DNA of 64,000 nt from Actinomadura sp. NBRC 104425 (GTDB taxonomy: Bacteria > Actinomycetota > Actinomycetes > Streptosporangiales > Streptosporangiaceae), in NCBI RefSeq assembly GCF_030269545.1, contig NZ_BSTN01000004.1:248001-312000 (forward strand), in the 5' to 3' direction. Positions 35,521-44,649 of the stretch are shown one piece after another (the stretch's first letter is position 1; the number at the start of each line of letters is the position of its first letter). A program made the position numbers and the translations under genes. The notes under the pieces are model-generated. The model was not told the DNA's origin. It made no database searches and saw only the letters and a list, made by a program, of their open reading frames with translations.

Positions 35521-36632
35521 AGATCACTGCCATTCGCCTGGACCGGATGCGGCTGCCGCTGGAGCCGCCGTTCCACGCCGCCTGGGACCCCGTCCCGCGG
35601 ACCTGGTTCGACGCCACCCTCGTCACCGTGGAGACCGACGAGGGCGTGGTCGGATACGGCTCGGGCGACACCATGGACGGGTTCGAGGCCCACGAGCACC
35701 TGTTCCTCGGCCGCGATCCGATGGCGATCGTCAACCACGTCAAGACACTTGAGACGATCAACTTCCACGCCGGGCGCTACTGGCCGCTGGAGGCCGCGCT
35801 CTGGGACATCATCGGCAAGGTCAGCGGGCTGACCGTGGCGGGCCTGTTCGGCGGCACCGCCGACCGGCTGCCGGCCTACGCCTCGTTCGGCGAGCTGCGC
35901 CCGCCCGCCGAGCGCGCCGAGGCGGCGCTGGCCGCCAAGGAGGCGGGCTTCCGCGCGATGAAGATCCGGGTGGCGCGGGACCGGCTGGCCGAGGGCCTGG
36001 CCGCGGTCCGCGCGACCCGGGAGGCGGTCGGCCCGGACATCGCGCTGATGGTCGACCTCAACCAGTCCTGGCGGATGTCCGGGGACATCGAGCCCGCCCT
36101 GGACCTTGCGTCGGTGCGCGCGTTCGCCGCCGAGCTGGCCGAGCTGAACGTGCTGTGGCTGGAGGAGCCGCTGCCGCAGTACGACATCGACGGGGCGCGC
36201 ATGGTCCGCGCGCACACCGGCGTGCGGGTGGCGGGCGGCGAGATGGTCCGCACCATGCCCGAGCTGCTGCACCTGCTCGAATCCGACGCGCTCGACGTCT
36301 ACCAGCCCGACGTCGTGCTGTCGGTCGGCATGCTGCGGGCCCGGACGATCGCCGAGCTGGCGTTCGCCAAGCACCGCTGGTTCACCCCGCACACCTGGAG
36401 CAACGGCCTGGGCGTCCTGGCCAACCTGCACGTCGTCGCCGGCGTCGGCGGCGGCCCGTACGTCGAGTTCCCCTACGACCCGCCGGGCTGGACCCCGGAA
36501 CGCAGGGACTTCTTCCTCGCCGAACCGCTGCAGGTGGACGCCGACGGCTACCTGAACGTGCCCGCCGCGCCGGGCCTGGGAGCCGAGATCGATCACGACG
36601 CGGTGCGCCGCTGGGCGAGAAAGGGGGCGTGA
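35517..36632 (+). CDS. Enolase-superfamily (mandelate racemase/muconate lactonizing type) enzyme
   Basis: A 371-aa barrel enzyme that abstracts a proton alpha to a carboxylate. An N-terminal capping domain precedes the barrel. Candidate catalytic residues are K149 and R151 (MKIRVARD), metal ligands D180 (MVDLNQSW), E216 (WLEEPLP) and E242 (VAGGEM), and a D265 / H292 pair (YQPDVVL; FTPHTWSNG). The K-x-R plus Asp-His arrangement resembles the MR/acid-sugar dehydratase branch, so it may dehydrate a hydroxy acid or racemise an imported betaine. Start GTG 35517 overlaps the Fae stop. The activity is unassigned. Confidence 0.88.
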   Translation: MKITAIRLDRMRLPLEPPFHAAWDPVPRTWFDATLVTVETDEGVVGYGSGDTMDGFEAHEHLFLGRDPMAIVNHVKTLETINFHAGRYWPLEAALWDIIGKVSGLTVAGLFGGTADRLPAYASFGELRPPAERAEAALAAKEAGFRAMKIRVARDRLAEGLAAVRATREAVGPDIALMVDLNQSWRMSGDIEPALDLASVRAFAAELAELNVLWLEEPLPQYDIDGARMVRAHTGVRVAGGEMVRTMPELLHLLESDALDVYQPDVVLSVGMLRARTIAELAFAKHRWFTPHTWSNGLGVLANLHVVAGVGGGPYVEFPYDPPGWTPERRDFFLAEPLQVDADGYLNVPAAPGLGAEIDHDAVRRWARKGA

Positions 36633-36633
36633 C

Positions 36634-38136
36634 ATGCCGGAGCACGAGACCGCGGATCACTGGCGCGAGCGGGCGGCCGGGATCGCGCCGCGGACCGAAC
36701 TGTTCATCGACGGCGCCTTCACACCGGCCGGCGACGGCGCGACGTTCGCGTCCATCGGCCCGCGGGACGGGCGGGAGCTGGCACGGATCTCCGCCGCGGG
36801 CGAGCAGGACGTGGACCGGGCCGTGCGGGCGGCGCACGCCGCCTTCGAGGACGGCCGGTGGTCGCAGGCGGCGCCCCGCCACCGCAAGCGGGTCCTGCTG
36901 CGGCTGAGCGAGCTGATGCGCGAGAACCTGCGGGAACTGGCGCTGCTGGAGACGTTGGACGTCGGCAAGCCCATCGCCGAGTCGCTCCGGGTCGACGTGC
37001 CCGGCGCCGCCGACTGCCTGCGCTGGTACGCCGAGGCGATCGACAAGACCTACGACGAGATCGCGCCCACCGGGCCCGGCGCCCTGGCCACGGTCACCCG
37101 CGAGCCGCTGGGCGTGGTCGGCGCGGTCGTGCCGTGGAACTACCCGCTGATCATTACCGCGTGGAAGATCGCGCCGGCGCTGGCGATGGGGAACTCGGTG
37201 GTGCTCAAGCCGGCCGAGCAGTCGTCCCTGTCGGCGCTGCTGCTGGCCGAGCTCGCGGCCGAGGCGGGCGTCCCCGACGGCGTCCTGAACGTCGTGCCGG
37301 GCCTCGGGCCGGTCGCCGGGCGGGCGCTGGGCCGCCACCCGCTGGTCGACAAGATCGCCTTCACCGGGTCGCCGCGCACCGGCCGCGCGTTCCTGGAGTA
37401 CGCCGGGCAGTCCAACGGCAAGCAGGTCGCGCTCGAACTCGGCGGCAAGTCGCCGCAGATCGTGTTCGCCGACGCGGCGGACCTGCGGGCCGCGGCCGAG
37501 GCGGTGGCCTGGGGCATCTTCTACAACGCCGGGCAGACCTGCAACGCGGGCTCGCGGCTGCTGGCCGACGAGCGCATCGCCGACGAACTGCTCGCCGAGG
37601 TGGTCAAGACGGCCGAGTCGATCAAGGTCGGCGACCCCCTCGACCCGGCGACGCAGATGGGGCCCATCGTCAGCCGGGAGCAGCTCGACCGCGTCCTCGA
37701 CTACGTCGACATCGGCCGCGCCGAGGGCCGCCTGGTCACCGGCGGCGACCGCGTCACCGCCGGGACGGACGGCTACTTCATCGCCCCCACCGTCTTCGAC
37801 GGCGTCGACAACACCGCGCGGATCGCCCAGGAGGAGATCTTCGGCCCGGTGCTCACCGTCACCAGGTTCGCCTCCGAGGAGCAGGCCGTGCGGCTGGCCA
37901 ACGACACCCGCTACGGCCTGGCCGCGAGCGTGTGGACCTCGCGGCTGACCACGGCGCACAGGGTCGCGGCCGCGGTGCGCGCCGGGACGGTCTGGGTCAA
38001 CACCTTCGACGCCAGCGACGTCATCACCCCCTTCGGCGGTTTCAAGGAGTCCGGGAGCGGGCGGGACAAGTCCCTGCACGCGCTGGACGCCTACTCCGCC
38101 CTCAAGACCACCTGGATCGACCTGGAGAGCTCGTGA
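36634..38136 (+). CDS. Aldehyde dehydrogenase (PuuC/betaine-aldehyde-like)
   Basis: A 500-aa NAD(P)+-dependent aldehyde dehydrogenase. Features are PWNYPLIITAWKIAPALAMG, KPAEQSSL, the catalytic Glu in LELGGKSPQIV, the catalytic Cys in NAGQTCNAGSRL and the C-terminal FGGFKESGSGRDKS. The resemblance is to gamma-glutamyl-aminobutyraldehyde and betaine aldehyde dehydrogenases, consistent with an amine-derived aldehyde. ATG one base after the enolase stop; its stop overlaps the next start. Confidence 0.93.
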   Translation: MPEHETADHWRERAAGIAPRTELFIDGAFTPAGDGATFASIGPRDGRELARISAAGEQDVDRAVRAAHAAFEDGRWSQAAPRHRKRVLLRLSELMRENLRELALLETLDVGKPIAESLRVDVPGAADCLRWYAEAIDKTYDEIAPTGPGALATVTREPLGVVGAVVPWNYPLIITAWKIAPALAMGNSVVLKPAEQSSLSALLLAELAAEAGVPDGVLNVVPGLGPVAGRALGRHPLVDKIAFTGSPRTGRAFLEYAGQSNGKQVALELGGKSPQIVFADAADLRAAAEAVAWGIFYNAGQTCNAGSRLLADERIADELLAEVVKTAESIKVGDPLDPATQMGPIVSREQLDRVLDYVDIGRAEGRLVTGGDRVTAGTDGYFIAPTVFDGVDNTARIAQEEIFGPVLTVTRFASEEQAVRLANDTRYGLAASVWTSRLTTAHRVAAAVRAGTVWVNTFDASDVITPFGGFKESGSGRDKSLHALDAYSALKTTWIDLESS

Positions 38137-39032
38137 AGATCGGTTTCATCGGCCTGGGCAACATGGGCGGCCCGATGGCCCGCAACCTGCTCAAGGCCGG
38201 ATACGACCTGGCCGTCCACGACATCCGCCGCGAGGCCGCCGAGCCCCACCTGCGGCTCGGCGCGACCTGGGCCGACGCGCCCGCCGAGGCCGGCAAGGGC
38301 AGGGACGCGGTCATCACCATGCTGCCCACCCCCCGCCACGTCGAGTCGGTGCTGCTGGGGCCGGACGGCCTGCTCGCCGCGATGGAGCCCGGCTCGGTCT
38401 GGATCGACATGTCGACGTCCGTGCCGGAGGTCGCCGACCGGGTGCGGGCGCTCGCCGCGGGCCGCGACGTCCAGGTCCTGGACGCCCCGGTGTCGGGAAT
38501 GGCCGCCGGCGCCCGCTCCGGCACGCTGCAGATCTTCGTTGGCGGCGACCGGGAGACCTACGAGCGGGTCCGCCCGATCCTGCACGTGCTCGGCGACCCC
38601 GAGCGCGTCATCCCGGTCGGCGGCCACGGCGCGGGCTACACCGTCAAACTCATGATCAACCTGCTGTGGTTCGCGCACCTGGTGGCCACCACCGAGGTCC
38701 TGACGATCGGCACCGCGGCGGGCGTGGACCTCGGCGTGCTCCGCGAGGCGCTGCTGGCCAGCCCGGCGGCCAGCAACTTCATCGACCGGGACGTGCTGTC
38801 GGTGCTGCGCGACGGCGACTACGACGAGTCCTTCGCGCTCGCGCTCGCCTGCAAGGACCTCGGCCTGGCGGTCGACCTGGCCCGCGACGTCAAGGTGCCC
38901 GCCGAACTGTCCGCGCTGGTGGAGCAGGTCTACCGCCGGGCCCGGCGGGCCTACGGCGACCTGGCCGGGGAGATGGCGCCCATGAAGCTCTGGGAGGATC
39001 TGCTCGGCGCGCCGCTCCGCCTGCCCGCCTGA
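38133..39032 (+). CDS. Beta-hydroxyacid dehydrogenase (HIBADH/GarR family)
   Basis: A 299-aa NAD(P)-dependent enzyme of the 3-hydroxyisobutyrate / tartronate semialdehyde reductase family. It has the dinucleotide motif GFIGLGNMGGPMARNL, the substrate motif DAPVSGMAAGARSGTLQIFV, the catalytic K172 (TVKLMINLLW) and KDLGLAVDLA. It interconverts a beta-hydroxyacid and a semialdehyde, so it could supply the substrate for either aldehyde dehydrogenase. Start GTG 38133 overlaps the preceding stop. Confidence 0.93.
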   Translation: MKIGFIGLGNMGGPMARNLLKAGYDLAVHDIRREAAEPHLRLGATWADAPAEAGKGRDAVITMLPTPRHVESVLLGPDGLLAAMEPGSVWIDMSTSVPEVADRVRALAAGRDVQVLDAPVSGMAAGARSGTLQIFVGGDRETYERVRPILHVLGDPERVIPVGGHGAGYTVKLMINLLWFAHLVATTEVLTIGTAAGVDLGVLREALLASPAASNFIDRDVLSVLRDGDYDESFALALACKDLGLAVDLARDVKVPAELSALVEQVYRRARRAYGDLAGEMAPMKLWEDLLGAPLRLPA

Positions 39033-39068
39033 ACGCCCCTCCACCCGTCTTCGCCCAAGGAAAAGATC

Positions 39069-40208
39069 ATGTCGCTTTCGCTCACGCTCGCCCCGACACC
39101 CACCGCGCACCTCGGCGCCGGCGCGGTCGCCATGCTCGGCGAACTCGCCGGGACCCGCCGGGTGCTGGTCGTCACCGACGCCGGCATCGCCGCCACGCCC
39201 GTGCTGCCCGCCGTGCTCGACGCCCTGTCCGGCACCGAGACCGCCGTCTTCACCGGAGTCCACGCCAACCCCACCACCGACGACATCGCAGCGGGCGCCG
39301 ACGCCGCCCGGGAGGCCGACGCGCAGGTCGTCGTCGCCGTCGGCGGCGGTTCGTCCATCGACGCCGCCAAGGGCATCGCGCTGGCGGCGGTCAACCCGCA
39401 GCGGGGCCGGGACCTGGACTACAGCAACGACTTCGCCGAACCCGCCCTCCCGATCATCGCCGTGCCCACCACGGCGGGCACCGGGGCCGAGACCAACGGC
39501 TTCGGGGTCATCACCGACGTCGAGGCGCACCGCAAGTTCTACGTGGGGCACGCCACGGCGGTGCCCGCGGCGGCCGTCCTGGACCCCGAACTGACCGTCG
39601 GCCTGCCGCCCGGCCCGACCGCGGCGACCGGGATGGACGCCCTCACCCACGCGCTGGAGTCCTACTCCTCAGTCCGCGCGAACCCCTGGGCGGACGGGAT
39701 CGCGCTGCAGGTCATCCGCATGGTCTCCCAGAACCTGCCCGCCGCCTGCCGGGACGGCGGCGACCTGGAGGCGCGCACCCAGATGCTGCTCGCCTCGCAC
39801 ATGGCCGGCATCGGCATGGGCACCACCGGCCTGGGCATCTGCCACGGCATCGGACACCCGCTGGGCGGCCGCTTCGACATCGCGCACGGCGTCGCCCTGA
39901 CCATGCTGCTGCCGCACGTCCTGCGCTTCAACCTGCCGGTGCGGCTCGACCGCACCGCCCAGGTGGCCTTCGCCCTCGGCGTCGGCGACACCGGCAAGAG
40001 CACCGAGTGGAACGCCGAGGCCGCGATCGACGCGGTGCGCCGCCTGGCCGCCGAGGTGGGGCTGACCGGCAGGCTCGGCGACCACGGAGTGAGCGAGGAC
40101 GACTTCGACCAGCTCGCCGAGGACGCACTCGACGACGAGGTCATGGCGAACACCCCGCGCCGGCCCACCGCAGACGAGATCCGCACCATCCTCGCCGCCG
40201 CGAGCTGA
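39069..40208 (+). CDS. Iron-containing alcohol dehydrogenase
   Basis: A 379-aa group III dehydrogenase. The NAD motif VVAVGGGSSIDAAKG and VPTTAGTGAETN are present. The predicted iron ligands are D190 and H194 (GMDALTHALES), H259 (GICHGIGHPLGG) and H273 (DIAHG), all retained. Members oxidise short-chain alcohols, 4-hydroxybutyrate or methanol. Given the Fae neighbour, a C1 or hydroxyacid substrate is possible but unproven. It has its own ribosome site (CAAGGAAAAG) 36 bases after the previous gene. Confidence 0.93.
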   Translation: MSLSLTLAPTPTAHLGAGAVAMLGELAGTRRVLVVTDAGIAATPVLPAVLDALSGTETAVFTGVHANPTTDDIAAGADAAREADAQVVVAVGGGSSIDAAKGIALAAVNPQRGRDLDYSNDFAEPALPIIAVPTTAGTGAETNGFGVITDVEAHRKFYVGHATAVPAAAVLDPELTVGLPPGPTAATGMDALTHALESYSSVRANPWADGIALQVIRMVSQNLPAACRDGGDLEARTQMLLASHMAGIGMGTTGLGICHGIGHPLGGRFDIAHGVALTMLLPHVLRFNLPVRLDRTAQVAFALGVGDTGKSTEWNAEAAIDAVRRLAAEVGLTGRLGDHGVSEDDFDQLAEDALDDEVMANTPRRPTADEIRTILAAAS

Positions 40209-40223
40209 CCCACCGGACACCAG

Positions 40224-41660
40224 ATGGACACGCAACCGCAGACGCACGGCCTGTTCATCGGCGGGACATGGCACCGCCCGGGCCCGACCTTCGAGGTATC
40301 CGATCCGGCCACCGGCCGCACCGTGGCCGAGGTCTCCGACGCCGGACCCGGCGACGCCCTCGCCGCGCTGGACGCCGCCGCGCAGGCGCAGCCGGACTGG
40401 GCCGGCACGCCGCCGCGCGAACGCGCCGAGATCCTGCGCCGCGCCTTCGACCTGCTGGTGGCGCGGACGGAGGAGTTCGCCGAGCTCGCCACCCTGGAGA
40501 TGGGCCGTCCGCTCGCCGAATCACGGGCCGAGGTGGCCTACGCGGCCGAGTTCCTGCGCTGGTTCGCCGAAGAGGCGGTCCGCATCGCGGGGGAGCACCG
40601 CACCGCCCCGGGCGGCGACTTCCGCATCGTCACCGCCCGCCGGCCGGTCGGCCCCTGCTATCTGATCACCCCGTGGAACTTCCCGCTGGCGATGATCACC
40701 CGGAAGGTCGGCCCCGCGCTGGCGGCCGGCTGCACGGTCGTCATCAAGCCCGCCGAGGCGACCCCGCTGTGCGCGCTCGCCCTCGCCTCCCTGCTCGCCG
40801 AGGCCGGGGTGCCCGCCGGTGTGGTCAACGTGCTGCCGACCCTGGACCCGGGACCGGTCACCACCGCGCTGCTGGCCGATGAGCGGCTCCGCAAACTGTC
40901 GTTCACCGGTTCCACCGAGGTCGGCCGGATGCTCCTGGCGCAGAGCGCGCCGGGCGTCCTGCGCACCTCGATGGAGCTCGGCGGCAACGCCCCGTTCCTG
41001 GTCTTCGACGACGCCGACATCGAGGCGGCGGCCGACGGGGCGCTGGTGGCCAAGATGCGCAACGCCGGGCAGTCCTGCGTCGCCGCCAACCGCTTCATCG
41101 TGCACCGGGCCGTCGCCGCGGACTTCGCCGAGGCGCTCCGCGCCCGCATGGCGCCGCTGCGGCTCGGCCCCGGCAGCGACCCCGCCTCCCAGGTCGGGCC
41201 GCTGATCGACGAGGCGGCCCGCACCAGGATCCACGGCCTGGTCACCGACGCGGCGGACAAGGGCGCCAAGGTTCTGCTCGGCGGCGAGATCCCCGCGGGT
41301 CCCGGCGCGTTCTACCCGCCCACGCTTTTGGTGGACGTGCCCCCGGACGCCGCCCTGCTGCACCGGGAGATCTTCGGACCGGTCGCCGCGATCACCGTGC
41401 AGCCCGACGAGGAGGCCATGGTGGAGGCGGCCAACGCCACCGCCGCCGGGCTGGTCGCCTTCGCCTACACCCGGGACCTGCAGCGGGCCTTCCGCGTCGG
41501 GGACCGGCTGGAGGCCGGCATGGTCGGCCTGAACCGCGGCCTGGTCTCCAATGCCGCCGCCCCGTTCGGCGGTATCAAGCAGTCCGGCCTCGGCCGCGAG
41601 GGCGGCTTCGAGGGGATCGACGAATACCTGGAGGTCAAATACATGGCGATCCAGGCCTGA
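40224..41660 (+). CDS. Aldehyde dehydrogenase (succinate-semialdehyde-dehydrogenase-like)
   Basis: A 478-aa aldehyde dehydrogenase. Landmarks are LITPWNFPLAMITRKVGPAL, IKPAEATPLCALAL, the catalytic Glu in MELGGNAPFLVF, the catalytic Cys in NAGQSCVAANRF, and the C-terminal FGGIKQSGLGREGG. The SRxxPL-type tail motif and overall form resemble GabD, so the product may be succinate or a related dicarboxylate. It is the last gene of the OpuB/Fae operon. Confidence 0.93.
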   Translation: MDTQPQTHGLFIGGTWHRPGPTFEVSDPATGRTVAEVSDAGPGDALAALDAAAQAQPDWAGTPPRERAEILRRAFDLLVARTEEFAELATLEMGRPLAESRAEVAYAAEFLRWFAEEAVRIAGEHRTAPGGDFRIVTARRPVGPCYLITPWNFPLAMITRKVGPALAAGCTVVIKPAEATPLCALALASLLAEAGVPAGVVNVLPTLDPGPVTTALLADERLRKLSFTGSTEVGRMLLAQSAPGVLRTSMELGGNAPFLVFDDADIEAAADGALVAKMRNAGQSCVAANRFIVHRAVAADFAEALRARMAPLRLGPGSDPASQVGPLIDEAARTRIHGLVTDAADKGAKVLLGGEIPAGPGAFYPPTLLVDVPPDAALLHREIFGPVAAITVQPDEEAMVEAANATAAGLVAFAYTRDLQRAFRVGDRLEAGMVGLNRGLVSNAAAPFGGIKQSGLGREGGFEGIDEYLEVKYMAIQA

Positions 41661-41733
41661 CCGGCCGGCAAGGCCGTCGCGGGACGCTCCGGCAAGCCTG
41701 CTCCGAACGCCCTCCGCCGTCACACAACCTGAT

Positions 41734-41763
41734 GGGGCCGTCTCGTTCCACAGAACGGGCCCC
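41734..41763 (+). terminator. Possible terminator of the OpuB/Fae operon
   Basis: GGGGCC (41734-41739) pairs with GGCCCC (41758-41763), with an inner GTTC/GAAC stem around CACA. The hairpin is imperfect and 73 bases past the stop. Confidence 0.35.
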
Positions 41764-42850
41764 GAGCGGGAAGGTGATGGCCACACGGATGCTCGGGGCA
41801 GGCTGCAGGGCGTTCCGGACCAGCGGCCGGTGGCCCGAGACACCAGGTGGCGGCGACGACGAGTGGGGCCGCGCCGAATCCGCCGAGGGCTGAGGCCCGA
41901 CGCGGTCATGAGCGGGTCAGGGGCGGCGTCAGCCGATGAGACAGCGGCCGAGGTGAATGTTGCTCCGAACGGCCGTACCCCAGGGCCAGTGCGCTTGACA
42001 CCGCCGCCGCAACCGGCCCCTCGCGATCGCCACCGCGGCGACGCGATCGCGCACCGACGGGGCCGCCAACACACGACCGCCACTACGCGGCCGCTCCACA
42101 GCCCACCACGCCGCAAGCCCGCTGCACGTTCGAAACGTGGTCAACCCCGGCCCGCCTGCGCATCCCGGAACAGGGAACCGCGCACGGCGCTGAACGTCCC
42201 AGAAGCAATCCACCACGCGACCATCCGCAGACCGCCGCGGGAACGGCACCGCCGTCCGCCAAAGGATCTCGGCGCGCTCGAACCTCCCGCGGGCCCTCGA
42301 TCGCTGCCGCCACATCCAGCACCGTGTGGCATGCACGTCGCAAAGCATCTCGATCCTTCAGCGGATCCTCGGCCCGGCGGGTCGACTCGTCAGCCGCCAT
42401 CGACACGTCCACCAGGCGGCGCACCCCCCAAGAGTGCAGCAGCGCCAACCCCGGCAGAAGCGCCAGCCCGCCCTCCCGTTGGTAGGGAACCAGTCGGCCT
42501 GACGGTGGACGATCGGATCCTGCTGCCGACACAGCTGACCGGACCCCAGGAGCGCTACAAGCTGCGGGCACTGTCGGCGCGATCACATGCACTGGCGCGG
42601 CGACCCTGGCGGTGGCGGCCGAAGGACAGGCTGGGGGAGCCGCTGCCGAAGGCGTTGCGCGTCAACGTACACGTCGGTGCGCGAGTCGAAGACCTCCTTG
42701 TACACCGGCGAGGCCACCGTCGGCACGCCCGCACCTGCGTCGCACCGCGCCCGCCGCTCCGACAGTCCGGCACCAGGCCGTGTCCGGTGTCCGCGGCCAG
42801 GTGTCCGAGCAGCATGCAGGGATGGCCCGCAACCGATCGACTTGCTACGA
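41764..42850. other. 1.1-kb region without a recognised gene
   Basis: Between the Fae operon and the box promoter. Frames on both strands look like shadows. A minus-strand piece (GVPTVASPVYKEVFDSRTDV at about 42665-42725) reads protein-like but has no extended frame or family match I can name, so it may be a gene scrap. No transposase or inverted-repeat ends were found. Confidence 0.35.
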
Positions 42851-42852
42851 AC

Positions 42853-42882
42853 TCTTGACGCTCCTGTAGAAGAATGTAGAGT
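42853..42882 (+). promoter_or_regulatory. Promoter and composite regulator site of the box operon
   Basis: TTGACG (42855-42860), 16 bases, then TAGAGT (42877-42882) form a good promoter 37 bases before the boxC start. Overlapping it is TCTTGA (42853-42858), six bases, TGTAGAA (42865-42871), two bases, ATGT (42874-42877). The same composite, with a 7-base spacer, lies upstream of the PaaX-like gene at 54217-54242. A repressor there would block RNA polymerase. Confidence 0.7.
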
Positions 42883-42918
42883 ATCGGCCATCCCAGACGA
42901 CATGAGAGGGCCTCCCTG

Positions 42919-44646
42919 ATGACCAGCTTGGCCAGCGAACCCACCACTCGGGCGGATGGCGATGCGAATGGGACTCCCGCCCCGCAGGAGCGAGTCGAGT
43001 TCCGCACCGAACCGTCCCGCTACCGCCACTGGCGGCTCACGTTCGACGGCTCCGTTGCGACGCTCACCATGGACGTGGACGAACATGGAGGGCTGGTTCC
43101 GGGCTACGAACTGAAGCTGAACTCCTATGACCTCGGCGTCGACATCGAGCTCTACGACGCGGTGCAGCGGCTGCGCTTCGAGCACCCCGAGGTCCGCGCC
43201 GTGGTGATCACCGGCGGCAAGGAGAAGGTGTTCTGCGCGGGCGCCAACATCCGGATGCTGGCGGCCTCGCCGCACTGGTGGAAGGTGAACTTCTGCAAGT
43301 TCACCAACGAGACCCGCAACGGCATCGAGGACGCCTCGGCGAACTCCGGGCAGACCTACCTGGCCGCGCTCAACGGCACCGCCTCGGGCGGCGGTTACGA
43401 GCTGGCGCTGGCCTGCGAGCACATCATGCTGGTCGACGACCGCTCCTCGATGGTGTCCCTGCCCGAGCTGCCGCTGCTGGGCGTCCTGCCGGGCACCGGA
43501 GGGCTCACGCGCGTCGTCGACAAGCGGCATGTGCGGCGTGACCTGGCCGACTACTTCTCCACCAAGGCCGAGGGCGTCGGCGGCAAGAAGGCCGAGGCGT
43601 GGCGGCTGGTCGACGAGGCCGTGCCGCGCACCGCCTGGGCCGAGACCGTCGCCAAGCGGGCCGCGGAGTTCGCCGCCCGCTCCGACCGCCCGGCCGGCGC
43701 GCGCGGGATCGAGCTGACCCCGCTGGCCAAGACCCGCACCGACGACCACATCGGCTACCGCTACGTCAGCGCCGCACTGGACCGCGGCCGCGGCGTCGTG
43801 GAGATCACCCTGCTCGGCCCGGACGGCGACGCCCCGGCCGACCTCGCCGGCCTGCACGCCCAGGGCGCCGACTTCTGGACCCTCGCCCTGACCCGCGAGC
43901 TGGACGACCTGATCCTCGACCTGCGCACCAACGAGATCGAGCTGGGCACCTGGATCATCCGCACCCGCGGCGACGCCGCCCGCGTGCTCGACCACGACGC
44001 GCTGCTGCTGGACAACTCCGGCGACTGGCTGGCCCGCGAGATCGTGCTGTACCTCAAGCGGACCCTGAAGCGGCTGGACGTGACGAGCCGCAGCATCATC
44101 GCCCTCATCGAGCCCGGCAGCTGCTTCGCCGGCTCGCTGCTGGAGACGGCGCTGGCCGCCGACCGCTCCTTCCACCTGGCGGGCGTGTTCGAGGAGATCG
44201 ACCCCGACGCCGACCCGGCCGCGATCGTCCTCGGCCCGATGAACTTCGGCCCCCTGCCGATGGGCAACGACCTGACCCGCCTGGCCACCCGCTTCCACGG
44301 CGACCCCGAGGGGCTGGCCGCGGTGCAGGACGCGCAGGGCCGTCCGCTGCAGGCCGAGGAGGCCGAGCGGCTCGGCCTGGTCACCTTCGCGCCCGACGAC
44401 ATCGACTGGGACGAGGAGGTGCGCATCGCCGTCGAGGAGCGGGCCAGCTTCAGCCCGGACGCCCTGACCGGCATGGAGGCGAACTACCGCTTCGCCGGGC
44501 CCGAGACCATCGAAACCAAGATCTTCGGCCGGCTGTCCGCCTGGCAGAACTGGATCTTCAACCGTCCCAACGCCTCCGGACCCGACGGCGCGCTGCGCAA
44601 GTTCGGGACCGGGCAGCGCGCCACCTTCGACAGCAAGCGAGTGTGA
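42919..44646 (+). CDS. boxC: Benzoyl-CoA-dihydrodiol / 2,3-epoxybenzoyl-CoA lyase BoxC
   Basis: A 575-aa enzyme with two crotonase-like parts. It hydrolytically opens the epoxide ring formed by BoxB, giving 3,4-dehydroadipyl-CoA semialdehyde and formate. Signature stretches are YELKLNSYDLGVDIELYDAV, FCAGANIRMLAASPHWWKVN, FCKFTNETRNGIEDAS and TASGGGYELALACEHIMLVD, then in the second half IALIEPGSCFAGSLLETALA and GPMNFGPLPMGNDLTRLATR. The length and these blocks are specific to BoxC. It is the first gene after the promoter and 3 bases before boxB. Confidence 0.96.
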   Translation: MTSLASEPTTRADGDANGTPAPQERVEFRTEPSRYRHWRLTFDGSVATLTMDVDEHGGLVPGYELKLNSYDLGVDIELYDAVQRLRFEHPEVRAVVITGGKEKVFCAGANIRMLAASPHWWKVNFCKFTNETRNGIEDASANSGQTYLAALNGTASGGGYELALACEHIMLVDDRSSMVSLPELPLLGVLPGTGGLTRVVDKRHVRRDLADYFSTKAEGVGGKKAEAWRLVDEAVPRTAWAETVAKRAAEFAARSDRPAGARGIELTPLAKTRTDDHIGYRYVSAALDRGRGVVEITLLGPDGDAPADLAGLHAQGADFWTLALTRELDDLILDLRTNEIELGTWIIRTRGDAARVLDHDALLLDNSGDWLAREIVLYLKRTLKRLDVTSRSIIALIEPGSCFAGSLLETALAADRSFHLAGVFEEIDPDADPAAIVLGPMNFGPLPMGNDLTRLATRFHGDPEGLAAVQDAQGRPLQAEEAERLGLVTFAPDDIDWDEEVRIAVEERASFSPDALTGMEANYRFAGPETIETKIFGRLSAWQNWIFNRPNASGPDGALRKFGTGQRATFDSKRV

Positions 44647-44649
44647 CCC

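Noticed and set aside
41764-42850. Insertion sequence in the 1.1-kb gap
   Set aside because: No transposase motif or terminal inverted repeats could be found.
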